64,000 bases of DNA from Linepithema humile (GCF_040581485.1 NC_090129.1:32288764-32352763), one strand, 5' to 3'; numbered from the stretch's first letter, positions 21,666 through 35,869 are shown. Made by a program: numbers and translations. The notes: a model not told the origin generated them from the letters alone.

Positions 21666-24095
21666 TTTAATTGCTTGCGACATTGCGGATACTCCGTGTA
21701 ATAAAACAATGAATTTGATACATTCATTTTTTTCCCAATAGCATAGATGCGAAATATAACGACGTGTGAAACGCTAACGAGAATAGAATATCGAATAAGT
21801 AACGAAATAATTTAAAGTATTTTTATGTTACATAGCACGCGTTTAATGCGGAAATTTCCGAAATTTCTCTGCTTATTATGCGGTCCCGCGCGCGCTAAAC
21901 TTTCTACTTTGGAACACAACAGTGTGCTATCTCCCCTAACTGTGACATCTGTTCTCACTTTACCTTAATAGAGAGCATGTCGCACTACTGACCAGTATTA
22001 TAGCGGTTCAATGTCCGCATTCTAAATCAATAAAACTTAAAAATTTATTTAACGCCATTCGCGATGTTACGAATATGTTACTATTTGTCATCTAAAAATG
22101 ATAAATATAGAATATGTATAAATATTCCGTGTATCTTGTTAATCATTTAAATTAATTCGAGACTTTGAAAAAGCAGAAACAATTGTTTAAAATATTTTCA
22201 AATATAATTATAACCTTTGATAAATCACAGACAATCGCGTATGTCGTATCTCAACAATATCGGACATAACTATTTGTATTTTACAAATGCAATAAAATCG
22301 CGCAAAAAAAAAAACCAATAATAAGTAAATAGAAATAGTGATAGAAACGTAACTGCTTCATTGATTTACACAATCCTTGCAATTTTTCACAAACTCAATT
22401 GTTTCTTGAAGACAATAAAGCGTTAACAATTACTCTCCAGAAAACTGCAGGACGCCGCAGATTGCGACGCGAAAATATCAACGATACAAATCGCAGCGTT
22501 CTCTCATTTGAATTTCGCCACGTGTGATATCGGGATTATTCGCAGTTCAAATACAGAGGATCTATCTTTCGATCTAAAATTCGTCGCGTCTAGATGCACC
22601 TCTGGTTCAGCCGATACAGTCCGGCATATGTGTGACGTTGGGAGGAGATCATGTGGACGCTCGTGTGACACTGCTGTCGCGTATCGAGAAAAATTACCAT
22701 ATCATGCAAATCCGAGCACGGGCACGAAACACCTCCGGTTCGAAGCGACGCGATGGTCCCCACCGGCTACGTGGCGGCACGGGCGGCGGGCGGCCGGGCA
22801 TTCGGATGAAAGTTGATAGAGCGTAACGCATTTGTGCTGCCAACACGCAATTCCGGCCGGCCGAAACAACGGTGCGACGAATCGCCGCCGGACCGGCCAC
22901 CGTGCTCTCTCTCTCGCCGTGCTGCAGTAGATCGCGAAAAGCGGCATGCCCGACGGGATACGGCGGGGTTCGCACGATCGGTCTCTAATGGAAGGCCGCC
23001 CTCGCGCTGTGTCAACGATTTTTGCGCCAATATTGATACGTCCGCTAAACGTGCAGTTTATAGCTGCAGAAGCGGACTCGTGCTCGGACAGACCGCGTAA
23101 TATGGACCGCGTGAGTGACGTATAGATTGTCCAAAAAAATGCTCGTACTAAAAAGCTAACCGAACTGTTTTATTCGTTCGAATAATTTGCACTCAACTTT
23201 CTTTAATTCAAAAACTAATAATTAATTTAATCTAAAGTGCGTTATTACGGATAGGTTGCTAATACGCGTATCTTTCTCGGATGCTGTACTTTGTATATAG
23301 GATTTTGTTTTCTGTTTTTAAAAAACTATGAGTTAATTATAGAAACTGAATATTTTTTAGGATGTTATTTCAATTTTCATGCAGATATTATGGGATTTTT
23401 GTATGAATTTATTCAGAAATGTTTATTCAAATATAAAGATTGTAATTTTTGTTAAGTCTCTTTATATAGAATGCTTTATTTTATAAACTTTTATTTATTA
23501 AATATTAATTATAGCAAAACATTTTACGTCCCATTTTCTCCAAATCCCAAGATACCTCCTAAGGATAAAATATTAGTTTGATTATCTGTCGTATCGATTC
23601 GCAAGCAGTAGTTTAACAGAAAATACTGTAATGTACATTTGTGGAATCTAGAGATATTGGAAATACAGGAAATACCGGATATGGCGAGAGAAATAAGAAT
23701 GTACCCGGAATGCGTGTCGCTTTATATAACGGTGCGTTCTGCAACGTAAACGTTATCTATACGTGAGTCTCAAGTGTGCCATTTCGCGACACGTACATCG
23801 ATAGCATTTTCCTCGGTGCCATTATTGTTGGATCTTCGGTTCATCTCGAAGGAGCTCGTCCACTACCGGAAGAACAATAGCCCGCGGCCGCGAGAGAAGT
23901 CGGAGAAAGCGACGCATCACGGAAAGACGAGCCACTTCCGAGTTTGGAGCACCCTCGGTGATCGTTTCGCTTCTCGATCGGTCGTTACTCGTATCCTCGC
24001 AAACTTACGCAAACGCAACGTGTATATATATATATATGTAAGATATATATATATTGATCCGGCCTACCCGATGGCTTTGCCATTCCCCAAGGTAA
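21666..24095. other. Mixed non-coding stretch with a GC-rich island
   Basis: No supportable gene. 22600-23110 is strongly CpG-rich with overlapping chance frames in all phases. 23880-24010 is a second GC-richer patch that ends in a TA microsatellite at about 24020-24052. The remainder is AT-rich. Confidence 0.45.
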
Positions 24096-24101
24096 ATGTC
24101 A

Positions 24102-24815
24102 ACTTAGCTAGGCAATTACAAACATGTAGCAGCCGCAGTGTGATGGATCAATACATAATATCTATAATGAAGATAAATGTTAAATGGAGGAAAATATCGA
24201 GGTTCATCGATAAAACGTTAGAGTAGATATGCGGTTAATCTAAGTAAGTGTGCACTATGACGAGCATCCTTCGTGATAATTTCTTTTGCGAATAAAAAAT
24301 TACCGCGAAATTTTCAGCCGACTCTTTATATTAAAAAAAAATCAACTTTGTAACAATCGTACGATTTATATCAGAATAACAGTTATTTTAGAATTTTTCA
24401 TTTCTTTTTGTATTAAGCGTACATGTCAAAGCGTGCATGTCAAAGCGGAACTCAATATTACTTAGGTAGGGAATTGCAAATATGTAGCAGCCGCAACGCG
24501 GCGGATCAATACATAATATTTATAATGGAGATAAGTGCTAAATAGAAGCGAGTGAAAGATGAAAGATTAAGGTAGACAGACGATTAATCTTATTGTGTCA
24601 TGACGAGAGCAATAATTTTTTGTAACTAAATAAAATCAACGAAGAATTAAGTTTCCATTTGTATTACGCAAGGAAATAAAAATTAAAATCGCAAAAAAAA
24701 AAAAGAATTACAAATATTTCACACAACCAATCTGCAATTGGGATAAAAGCCATTTTAAAAGTGTATTTTAAGATACTCGCTTAATTAAACTTACATGTCA
24801 GAGCGGAACTCTTAA
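24102..24815. repeat. Diverged tandem duplication, unit about 358 bp
   Basis: Copy 1 starts at 24102 and copy 2 at 24460. Aligned blocks are ACTTAGCTAGGCAATTACAA against ACTTAGGTAGGGAATTGCAA, ATGTAGCAGCCGCA in both, GGATCAATACATAATAT in both, and the CATGTCAAAGCGGAACTC block that ends copy 1, matched by CATGTCAGAGCGGAACTC at the end of copy 2. The middle parts have diverged much more. No coding function is apparent. Confidence 0.75.
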
Positions 24816-27800
24816 GTTATTCATGTAACATTAAACTAATTATTGAGTCAATTGCGCTGTCATGTTCGTGCACGCTTATCGCTTTCTCTAGAGAGATGCT
24901 CAATGTCGTGACAGTTAATACTGCTATCGATCTCTCTACAGCCGGCTCCGTAATCGGCCGATATCAACGTTAGTGTTACGCCTGGAAGCTTCCGGTTTCC
25001 GGGGGAGTCTCGAGTGAATTTACGGGGAGCGCCGCGGCGACGTTGTTCTCCACGAAAATAAAATCCGCTCTAAACCGCGAGCCGTAGTCGTGTGCGGCCG
25101 CAGCCGGGGTCCACTTGTCGTTCACAAGGAGGAGATCATTCGAGTAACGATGCATTCCACCTCGTTGACGGAAATTACACCGGTCAGTACACGTCGGTCC
25201 AATTACAGCGGCCAGGGTGCGGTAATTGGGGGGGTGAGGGATGAAGGGAAATTGCAAGGCCGAGTCGTAATCGGATTACACTTTGAGAGCGCCGTAATCC
25301 GAAATCCCTCCCTCCCTCACTCTCTCTCTCTCTCCCTTTCTCTCTCTTTCTAGAGCAATTAAATTTCGCGGTATTGTCTATATCTCTGGCGATTCTCCAG
25401 TACACGCGACCCACACACACTTTCCCTTTTACGCAGCTATTTGACTTTTATGACGCAGCACTTGGAAAGGCGGAATCGTGGAACTGAATTGAACAAGGCG
25501 GGATAAGCAAACCAATATTTCGCGCGAGTTACACAAAGTCCCCGGTTACACAAAGCACTGACCCAGCGGTCCTGCGTTTACAGTGCATCTGGGTATATTC
25601 AGATAGCGTGTTACGAAGAATATCTTTCGAAATAAGTAGTGCAGATAGAGCGAAAAGGAAACAATAGAGTGGGGAAAAAAAAATAAGAAAGTCTGCCCAT
25701 AAGTAATACAGTTGAAACAATTGCAATCGTAAGAATCGATTGATACGTCGCGACATTACCGTCTATCGAAGCAAAAATACTTTCACTCTTGAACTTTGCA
25801 GTTGAACTACAGAATTACGCTAAATTATGTCACTCACTTCTGACGAAAAAAGAATCACAAGTCTGTCGCTAGAACATAAGCGTGACGAGGAGTTTAAACT
25901 ATTTATGCAACATACTTTTTTAATATAAAAGTAGCGCGTTTGCAACTTTATAATGAGTTGGTCGTAATCATATTTACAACTCTCTTTCTCTCCGCATAAA
26001 TTATTTTCCACAATCTTAACGTTATATTACGAGTCATAAAAGTATAATGCCCGATCTAGATAGAAAAGAGAAGAAAAAAAAAAATAAAGTAAATACAACC
26101 TGAATTACAAATACGGCAGATCCAAGAAAGAAAATCCGCTCGTGCAAAGTGCTTCGTCGAAGCATAAAAGGAGCGCAACAAAACGCGGAAATAAAATCTA
26201 AGCATTTCTCTCGCGAGAAATTTCGTCGAGTCCTGGAGAGGAGAGTCTTTCTCCCGCTCGCAATCAGCCGCGAATCGTCGAAAGAAGAAGCTGGCATGTC
26301 GGGCGTACGTTACCGCATCAAGCCGGAGAAGCGGCGCCGTATCGGAAGATCGAGAGCATCGCGTAGAGAAAGATCCCAGTGTTGTGTACATGGGGGCGAG
26401 AGAACATCTGGCGCGACTCGCGAGAGTTACCAACGGTCGAATAAATTCCCGGCAATATTTTCAATGCCACATCGGGAAGCTCGTCGGGGGAGCAGAATTC
26501 TCGCGACGGCGCAACGTGAAAAGTCGTCGCGCAAATGCGACACGAATGCTTACAGACGGCGCCTCGTAACAATGGCGCGAGGATTTACATAAGAACGGGG
26601 GCTTAAAGCATAAATGATCCCGGTCCCGACCCATGAGTCGCTGTAACATGTCTGTTACATATTTATTTGTGCTGCAGGTGGCGAAAAAAAAATTATTTAC
26701 AGATATACTCGAATTCTCGAGAACCTCTTACGTATTCCGTTAGAAATTATGAAGCGCCGTCGAAATAATTTAAGAAAATAAATACTTTCACATTTTTCGA
26801 AATGCTAAAAATCCATCTCTAACAGGTTAGTTTTAAAATTTCTAACGATTGTCGCAAATATGTTCACGTGTTTTCTCAATACTTTATTTCAGTCGTCGCG
26901 ATGTAGCACTGAATTTATCTCTTCCGCGGTTATTCACTCGCTATTTCCATTTATTATCTCATTCTCTCTTTCTGCACGGCGTCTTACAGAAGAAACACTG
27001 CACGTAGATTTACAATATTTACATACAAAGTGGTTCGCGCGACGATCAATGAAACATTCCCCGTGTAACCCTACGTTCTCGGAGCTTATTCTACGCGTTT
27101 TCGAAATCCAGCGACACGATGGCGATGCTTATGTTCTTAGATAGGCGCTTGCGCGCGATTTCCGTTGCACGAGAAGCGCTTCCGATCGACAAGTCGCGGG
27201 TGCCGGCTCAAAGCTAGACTTCGTAAACCCGATTCATGCAGATTGCCCGAATTGAATATCGGGATTAAATCGAACCCGGCTATCTCCGTGTAACGGAAGT
27301 TCTCCGGCGGGAACTTAACTCAGAAATCTCGGCGAGTTCCCTCTGCGAGATAGTCCTACGCCCGCGGATCGAATCCGGGCGATCTTATCCGACGTGCACC
27401 TTGAACCCCCGTAATGAGCGTTGAATCCGATTTGTAGCGTTTAGTTTGGCCAAACTGATAATAACTAATGGAAACGAAATAAATCTCGCAGCCGCGTTTA
27501 CAGGTCGGCGCCCGTGAATCTAATTTGCGCAGCCTTTCTGTCGCGCGCGCGCGATACAGCACGGCGCTGCTTTGACACTCCGAAGCTACAACTCATGCAA
27601 ATCCGTTACGCCGAAGTCTGATTGCGATTTTAATTGTCATATCCTGCCGGCGAGTGTTTCGCCTCGATCAATCTCGCGTGTTTCGCTTCGATCGATCCCC
27701 GCGTTTTAAGCTTTGCAAGATTTGATACTGACTGAAAACTGATTTCATTCTTCCGTAACGTCAAAGGAATTTCTAGGATCCAATTTATTTTATTTCAAAA

Positions 27801-28038
27801 AATTGTAATATTTTGTTCAAGTGTTTTCACTACTGTTTTTTTGCTTAAGCGTTTTGTTTGAGAAATAAAAAAAGAAGTACATAAATATAATTCGCATAGA
27901 AACCGAGTTCACCGGGCAAAAACGTTTTAAACAACTGTAGCGGAACCATTTCTATTCGGTCGAGGAAGGATGCACTGTTGACGCCGGTTCAATGATCTCG
28001 AAAGCTAACGTCATAGTGGTAAAAAGCAACGTTTTATT

Positions 28039-28074
<36 letters not shown>

Positions 28075-29590
28075 TATACATATATATATATCTCCAATGT
28101 CGCTCGACCCACTTCGCTTCGCATAACAGGCGATGCAAATTTTTGTCGCGCCGCGCGATCGCGGATGTTATTGCCTCGCGGTCTACTTCCGAGGCAAATA
28201 CCGCGACATTTTTTATGGACGGGAACGAGTGTGAAAACTTCGCAAACAAGATATAAATGCCGACCGTGGATACTGCGAGACGGTTTCGCGAAATCACAGC
28301 CTTGCATTACAACTTAGTCGCTCGTCAATTCTTTATGGCTGAGCAGGTGCACTCAGCAGCGTACGTTTAAACGCATTTGTTATTCTACTTTTTTCTTCAA
28401 TATACAGAATAAAAGTGAAATAATCTTCCAATAGAAATATCAGTGTACTTATTTTATGAACAATACACTTTGTGGATTTTTAATTGTATCAAATCTGACT
28501 TTAGCGCGAGCAAAATAAAATTCTTTTTACAACAAAAATTAAGTATAAAGAAATTGTTTCTTGCTTGGTAAACTATATAATATAATAATATAAACTTTTT
28601 TGTGAGTGTAATTATACTATTTATTTTAAAAAATTGACGCATTCTGACGAAATAATTTTAGATCCGTGATATTTAGTTTTATAAAATATTAGTGACATTT
28701 ATATTTGTGACTCAAACAATATTTTGCTAAGAAATGATTAACTCTGTTTATTTTCACTCGATTAGCTTTCTAAAAACTTCGAAAAAAATAACTTTATAAG
28801 CTGTATCATCTTCTCGCAACACAGCAAAGGAAGTCACAAATAGGAAGAGCAGAGATAAGAGAATAAAGATTGCACGCTTTGTTCCAATTTATAGTCTTTC
28901 CTTATGTCTCCTTTATTCAAATTACGTTTGATTACTCAAAGAACGGATTATTTGCCTTTATCCGAGGACGAAAGAGAAAATTTATCCCCATCCTCCGGTG
29001 CTTCTCCGTCATACTTTTCGACGATGAAGTTGCGAGATGTCGGAGGCGGAAGATGGGTTTTAGCGGATTAGAAACTCGACTTGCTCTTTTTCGCGAGGAC
29101 GTGGCTGTTCTTCCTTAACGGAGGTACGCGATCGCGCGAGTTGGCGAACACAAGACGCGTCAGCGAGCAAAGGCGGAACGCGAAACGGGCGGCATACGAA
29201 CTCCGCTACGGCCACACAGGCGCGCGCCAAGTAAAGTACATGCGCGATTCGCGAAACTTTCAAGCTTGGAAACTTACCAACGGATAAATGGCGATGGTGG
29301 TTGCGCGACGGCGTAGCTCGTGTAACAGGACAACGTATCCTCTTCTCCAGCCGCGTTATATCTTAAAACTTGGCAACTGCAGCTTTTAAGCATTTTCGGG
29401 AGCGCCCGCCAGTGCAATGCCAAGAATCGCCGGGGGCTGCGAGCGACGAGCTTGCGTCCGTGGACGCGCGGTGAGGAACGTGTCGAAAGTCGGAATCAAT
29501 CGCGCCGAGGAGAGCGCGGCGACAGAAGCGCTTGCGAAAAGTAACGCGGGAAGCTAGTGTAGAAAAGAAAAATCGGTTTTCCGTAAGTTG
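24816..29590. other. Mixed non-coding stretch with several GC-rich islands
   Basis: No supportable gene. GC/CpG-rich patches lie at about 24950-25280, 26150-26640, 27120-27720, 28090-28310 and 29090-29590. Simple repeats are CT-rich sequence at 25311-25350 and a TA microsatellite at 28043-28092. An AT-rich valley runs from about 28370 to 28870. Frames within the islands overlap in opposite phases and carry no family features. Confidence 0.45.
28043..28092. repeat. (TA)n microsatellite
   Basis: A TA run interrupted by AGTATATAC. Confidence 0.95.
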
Positions 29591-29606
29591 TGTGCGAGCT
29601 CTCTTG

Positions 29607-29614
29607 TATAAAAG
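29607..29614 (+). promoter_or_regulatory. Candidate TATA box
   Basis: TATAAAAG(G) lies at the downstream edge of a GC-rich patch. A match to the initiator consensus at the expected distance (about 29635-29640) is weak. The first ATG downstream is at 29661. Confidence 0.25.
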
Positions 29615-29674
29615 GAGCGCGACGCTTCTGCGCCAAGTCTGGAAAACGTACTGTTCTAAAATGATTTGGAGAAA

Positions 29675-29887
29675 ATGGGGGAAAAGCATAATAATATTTT
29701 TCATCTGGAGGAAATAATTTACGACATAATAAGGAAAACTTTAAGCTACTTAAAGAGAAACAAACCATTGTTTGCCGGAACTTTGTTGTTAATTATTAAA
29801 CGAGATATCACGGCTGTCTGTATTCCGAAGACGAAACTTTGCGAGCTTCACAATGGTGTTCGTCGAGTTTGCAAGTTAAAAGAATAA
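29675..29887 (+). CDS. Hypothetical small ORF, 70 residues, downstream of a TATA box
   Basis: The ATG at 29675 has a good initiation context (A at -3, G at +4) and opens a 70-residue frame rich in Lys and Ile. The middle contains the hydrophobic stretch LFAGTLLLII, which could be a membrane helix. A short out-of-frame ORF starts at 29661 and overlaps it. I recognise no family. The only reason to list it is its position about 60 bases after TATAAAAGG. It may be a chance frame. Confidence 0.15.
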   Translation: MGEKHNNIFHLEEIIYDIIRKTLSYLKRNKPLFAGTLLLIIKRDITAVCIPKTKLCELHNGVRRVCKLKE

Positions 29888-32630
29888 TACCTTCCTTCGC
29901 CAAATGCTTGAGAGATAACGGAAAGGTAACCGAAAGTTTTGTGACACACGGATATAAGTAAAAATCCCGAATGTAACCAGTGCATGTTTTGCAGGTCGGC
30001 TCTTTTATTCACGTCATCGACGGACGTGGCGCCGATAAAACTGCTCGGCGCGGACTAGGATGCAATAAATACCGGGAACTCACACTCGGGGGAACGAAGT
30101 TGGAAACGAAGACAATTGCATAATAAATTATTCATGCGCCTATTGTCACGAGAGCCAATCCGGGCCACGTTGACGACTGACGCTTTGCTAATGTACGGTC
30201 CATCGCGACCGTATTCAACGACATTCAAAATCGTTGCGCGTTTCCGGTAACCGTTTTTGGGAAGTACAAGCTTTCGCGGAACGCGACGATCTGCATAAAT
30301 TATGCAACCATTAACTTCGTACGTGGCCGCTCATCCAGCCTCATTTCGTCGTACCGAAAATTCGGTACCCAGCGCGAGCTCTAACTTTATTCATTTATAC
30401 ACTCGCCATTCGCATTTCACGCTTCGCATTTCATTATCCTGCTTACAGATACTGCACTTATAGAAAAACCGCAGGTTCTAGAAAATGAAATAAATCGTTA
30501 GCCAAAAGCTTATATATCCTAATTTTGCGATGCTCGGAAGAATATTATTATTGCTTAAGCAAGAAATATCAAAGAAAATTCCCTAAGCCGTGGTATTAAT
30601 TGTTAATTATATATTAATAAATTATTTTTAAATTACAAATAATACAAGTGGTATTTTACAGTAACTCCAATAACTCAATAATTTTTTTATAAGAAATAAA
30701 AGATTACTTTATTACTAAAATTTATTAAAATTATTTCGTTCGCGATAAAATCTCTCCGAAAGTAAGATAGCGGCATGAATGTACGCTTACTAATATCGCG
30801 TTCCATCGATGCGATAAATCCGACTTCTCTAACAAATTATCTTGGAAAATTGTAAAGAAACGTTTTATTAAAACCCTTTAAAAATAATATATTTGAACGC
30901 AATACGTGGTAAAATGGTATCGAAGATATTTAGCGGAGAAACCCCATAAATAACTCGCGATGTGCCAAGCCATAATTTTCCAGCACGGGGCGAACCATAG
31001 CCGTTAATATCGACCGGTTAAGCTCCCAATATGTATGCAATCAAGAGGAAGTCGATCGTTCCAAACTATTGAAGAAGAATGTGACGGGGTGTGACAAGAA
31101 AATTGCTTTTAAACCACAGTCGCATCCGCAGCTACCTGTTGGAACTAACTGCACTTTTCTCACCCTTGTCCCTCGGCTTCTTCGTTCGTTTCTTACGGGA
31201 TGTACTTGGACAGGATCGATCTCATATACTTCGTGAACGGACTCTCCCCGACTATTCTCTATATTTTCTCATTGGGTTCTCATAACTCTTGTCATTAGAG
31301 CGAGATTTATTTCTTTACTTTAAAATAACAGGTCAATTTAGAAGAAAATACGGAAATAACTTAATACACAATACGGAAAAAACTTGGATACACAAAATAA
31401 TAAAAAAGTTATAATTATGCGATATATAATCGAGGCAGTGACATTTTAAAAATATTTTTAACTTAATCATAAAGAGAAAAAATATTTTATCTATTAAGGT
31501 AAAATTAAAAATTTAATTAATTTTTTGACGGCATTTCTAAGTTATTTAATAATTTATTTTCTAAATAATGTGATAATTTTTAATCACTTTACCGATAAAT
31601 CAATTCATAAATTATAATATTCAATTAAATAAACAGACTCTTAATATTTGTGAAAAGAACACATTTCTCGTCAAATTCAGAACTGAAAAATTGATGGTTT
31701 ATTAAAATTTATAAATATAGTTCTTTATAATTTATTATAATTCTTTATAAATATAGTTTAAAATATTAAAAAATTTAATGTGTGTGTGTGTAAACGCATA
31801 GTAGAGCGCATTCAAATAAAAGACAAAAAAAATAAACTTGATTTTATTTTAAAAGTTGCAGTTATGCAACATAAAAATTATTATATATTTTTGTATATAT
31901 TATTTCTGCTAAAACTCATTAATAATTAGCTGATAATCTAAAGCACCAGTTTTCATTTATGTATGTGCAACGAGCAATCATCAAAGGAAATGTCATTTCT
32001 TGGTCACAGCGGAATCACATAGAGATGTAGCGACAGTTTATGTCCGATGTAGCATTACGGCCTCGTTTGCGTCTAATGCGGCAAGATATCACAGAAATGA
32101 AGCACTCGTAGGTCGTAATCCGGGTCGAGCTAACCACTGGATTGAAACGCGCATCCGATATACCACGTCATACCGCCCTTTCCCTCTTCGTCACGTGTCT
32201 GTATCTCTGCGACGAATGGCGCTCCCGTACTATTCCATTCAATTTCTACTTATCGATGAAGAATCACCAATGCGGTTTCTTCACGCTTCAACATGGCATT
32301 AGTCAAAGTAGGAGTGCAAAAGAACGAGATAAAGATAGAGAAGAACGGGAGGTAAAGGATGAAATGGATTGAAGAGCGGCGCTGCGAAAGGTCGCGCGAA
32401 TTCGACGAGATGACACGCCCTTCTTTGGTCCTGCGCGAAAAAGTCGAGTTTAGCGCGGTTAAGAGCGTCGTACTTTCCAATAAGCACTTCGACACTTTTC
32501 AAGAGTCGCTGAAAGTCGCTGGATATTACGAGCTCCATATGAACACGTTAAGGGCCCTGACTTCTGCTCGCGTCATCGGCTTGAAAAATCGTCGGCGCGG
32601 GCTTATCGCCGAATCTGGCGGCTAGTTTGA

Positions 32631-32646
32631 CCCCCCCCCCCCCCCC
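32631..32646. repeat. Poly-C tract
   Basis: Sixteen consecutive C residues. Confidence 0.95.
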
Positions 32647-32766
32647 TGTCGTTATCCACAACTCCAACGGACACATCACAATCGTGTGTGTATGTTGAGA
32701 AAGAATGGTTACAGATAAACGGCTTAAGAGATCGTTTCGCAACGATCGGCGAGGAAAATTTGAGAG

Positions 32767-32788
32767 GGGAGAGAGAGAGAGAGAGAGA
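32767..32788. repeat. (GA)n microsatellite
   Basis: About eleven GA units, preceded by GAGGG. Confidence 0.9.
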
Positions 32789-35700
32789 ATTTCTCGAATG
32801 AATTGTGTACTTGATAACTTCCGTCAACAACTTTCAATCCGGCAACCTGCATTATTATTCTTACAACGTCATTTTCATTCTAGACAGAATCCGACCCTCC
32901 CTTCCTTCGCAATAAAACTTTTGGGGAACAGTAAATTTGAGAAATGGGTTATTACTCATTTTCGTGGATGGTCGAAACGATCGCGAATAGATTTAAGAGC
33001 ACTCGATTTCGTAAATTGATAAAAAAATGAAGAGCGAAAATGAAGTGGAAAAGTGAAATTCTGAAAGATGACTAAAAACCCGGAAGGAGGATTGGAGGAT
33101 GGAGAAAATTTAAGAGACAATTACAGTGTGACGGAATGAAGTCTCGCGGGACGGGATAATGACGGAAGAAAGATGTCTGCGGATTAAAATATTTTCCATC
33201 GCGTCGAATTGATTCTGCATAATTGAAGAAAAGATTCCCCCCGTAATTAATACACTTGCGACTGTTCCGAGAGTTTCCAAAATTAATTGTTGCTTTCGCA
33301 CTCGAGTCGTATATCATCTCGGGGGATTACGGGCGCCTCGCATAAACTTCGCATCGCAAATCCGACATGGCACGCTACGCTAAGCGGGAGAAACAAACGC
33401 CGTCGTATAAAGCGGGTACAAAAGGCATGAATAAATCACCGGTGCGGGACCAAGTTCTGCGCGGGGAGACGTCGCCGAAGGGAAACTTTTCATAGAGCGG
33501 TCGTCGATTTCCAGCGCGGAGGTAACTCACCGGGACAAATTCAAGGTATACGCTGCGCTGGCGCTACAATTTTTACACAAACACAACCGTAACTCTCGCC
33601 TAGCGCCCGTGCCGCGCACTTGTTCGCCCCGTAAATATACAGTCGCATTCGAGGTGACTCCGCTCCGCGGAGTTCCTTCCGATTCCACTCGGGCCGTGGG
33701 TAATTGGAAAACGTTCAATCACGCGAGGAAACCGGCGCGGCGGCTCGAAAATCGTGGGAACCGGAGCCATCGAAAACCCGCTGAGCTCCGTAAGATCGGT
33801 TAATGCGTACCCACAGGCGAGGCATTAGCGGCGCGTCCGTGGTTGACTTACGGTTTCCTTTAAAACAGCAATCGGAACGGTGATGCTTTTTGACTTTGTC
33901 TCGGAGAAGCACGAAATCAGTACAGTGCTTCCTACAATTTAACTTTGTCACGCAATTAACTGAGAATAAAGCAGTTGCGCTATTTATTGCAAAAGTTTAC
34001 GTATCTCAAAGCGAGCGAAATTTTCCATACGTTATGTTAATAAAAAGATTTTAAAAAAATGATGATAATATCACGATACAATAACCTTTTATTTTAAAAA
34101 ATATGTCTCAACTGTCAACAAAACTAAAATTTTATCTAAGTGTGTTGAATATTACGTATACATTACTGATTTACTTCGTATGTTTATTATAAGTAATTAA
34201 ATTAAAAGCAACTAAAGTTCTAAAATTAAAAATATGTAGCAAAAAACTTGTTTTATGTAAAAATTTAATCTGGCACAGCATAAAACAAAATTTCGTGGAC
34301 AAGCTGACTAAATCGGATCTTGATTCAACCACATCCGACGTCATTTTGTACACGAAACAGATAGCGGAGAGACAAGAAGTTTCGAACACGTGGTCGTTTT
34401 GTATAACAAAACGCTCGGGTCGGGTTTCGAGAGAGCGAAAACCTGCCATTTTTCATATACATAAACTATAACATGAATGAAAAATGTACATACCCCGTGA
34501 ACAGCACAGCTTTTGTCCGAAAAATGGTATTTCTTCACCGAAAACTGACCTGAAAAAAAAGGAAAAAAATATGTTATTTAAAACTGCCTCGTGTTCGAGA
34601 TAAACCGCCCGGCCTGACCGTTCATATTTCGGGGAGCAATATCGGGGAGCTCGTCCAATGGCGTGTTCGCGAAGCTCATCCGATTTCCGCGGCGCGACCA
34701 ACTCTTTCCCCGGGGAAAGTTTACGCGGCGAATTACGCAAATGGGTGACCACAATCGGACACACGAGCCGACTAACTCGTGCGGCAGTATCCAATCGAGT
34801 TGCAGGCGGATTGCCGAGGCTTTAGACCGTCCCGGAAATGAAGGCGACAACCCCCTTTCGGTCCGTTATAAATCATACGCTCGATTACCCGCGCCGCGGC
34901 GAATCCACTTTGATAAGGATTCCTCCCGTCCGCAAGCGCGTCGCATCGAAGCCGTTCAGCTTCGCACTCGTCACCGTGGAAACTGGGCCTCTCGCAGAGT
35001 GCGCGCCTTTCGCAGAGAAACCGCTCCTCTGCGTTTGCTATTCCGGGCGCGCGCTAAAAGAGACACTCGAGCCCCGCCCCGCGGAAAACGAATCTTTAGG
35101 CATAATTACTGGCGTGGACGAAAAATCCCGGGAAAATGCCGGGCACGTTGTCCGGCAGCCGGGCTGACGGACGGCAAACGTGATTTTCATTCCGGAACGC
35201 GGCGGGGCCTCCTCCGACGATACGCGTCTTTTTTTCGCGCCGTTGAGGAGACTTTTCATGCATGAAGCGTGTCATTAATTTGTCACATGGCAATCACGGC
35301 CAATGTTCGCGTTAAATAAATTGTACGATCGTCTCGCTCGCTAAGATTACACGATTATGGCGGGAGACGAAAATCGCAGAGGTTAATCTCTTCGCGGTTT
35401 AAAAGTTAACTCGGTGCTCGCGTTTCCGTCGAACGATATACTTTAAATAACAGACTTACGGATAACTTGGCCGCCTATCTTTTTTTCATCGGTGAAAATT
35501 GAATTGGATAAAATACTATCTGCAGAGTCCAGATTCTCCATTTTGAGAGCATTTCCCCGACAAGTGCATTTCGCGGTAACGCGTCGTGCGAAGCAATCGC
35601 TATCAATAGCAAATAACTGTTATGGAAAGTGTATGCTTCGCGTATATATGTATATGCACGCAGGAGCACGGTAGAAGCTCATCCTTTTCCAGAAGGAAAG

Positions 35701-35846
35701 AAAATGGATCAATTCTACTCTGTTTGTTTTTGAGCATGATGGGAATTTATGGCGAGGAGTACGCCCGACGCCCAAGCCCTCTCGCAGCAGATGGTTACGG
35801 CACGACGCCGCGATAAGACCAAGACAAATTCTCCGCGGTAGCAAGA

Positions 35847-35869
35847 AGAGAGAGAGAGAGAGAGAGAGA
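35847..35869. repeat. (AG)n microsatellite
   Basis: About eleven AG units followed by a short A run. Confidence 0.9.

Noticed and set aside
24061..24105. Possible exon end ATGGCTTTGCCATTCCCCAAG followed by GTAAAT
   Set aside because: A short ATG frame ending at a donor-like site is suggestive. It is preceded by a TA microsatellite and immediately followed by the tandem repeat, with no supporting coding sequence.
23774..24226. A 150-codon plus-strand open frame
   Set aside because: It runs through a TA microsatellite (giving YIYIYVRYIYI) and into the tandem duplication, so it is not a protein gene.
27361..27392. tRNA-like B box GGATCGAATCC within GCCCG...CGGGC
   Set aside because: The loop is longer than the seven bases of a T arm, and no acceptor stem, D arm or anticodon arm can be built upstream.
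34663..35265. A 200-codon plus-strand open frame
   Set aside because: It lies in a GC-rich island with overlapping frames in other phases and on the other strand. The product is Arg/Pro-rich with no domain, so it is a by-product of low stop-codon frequency.
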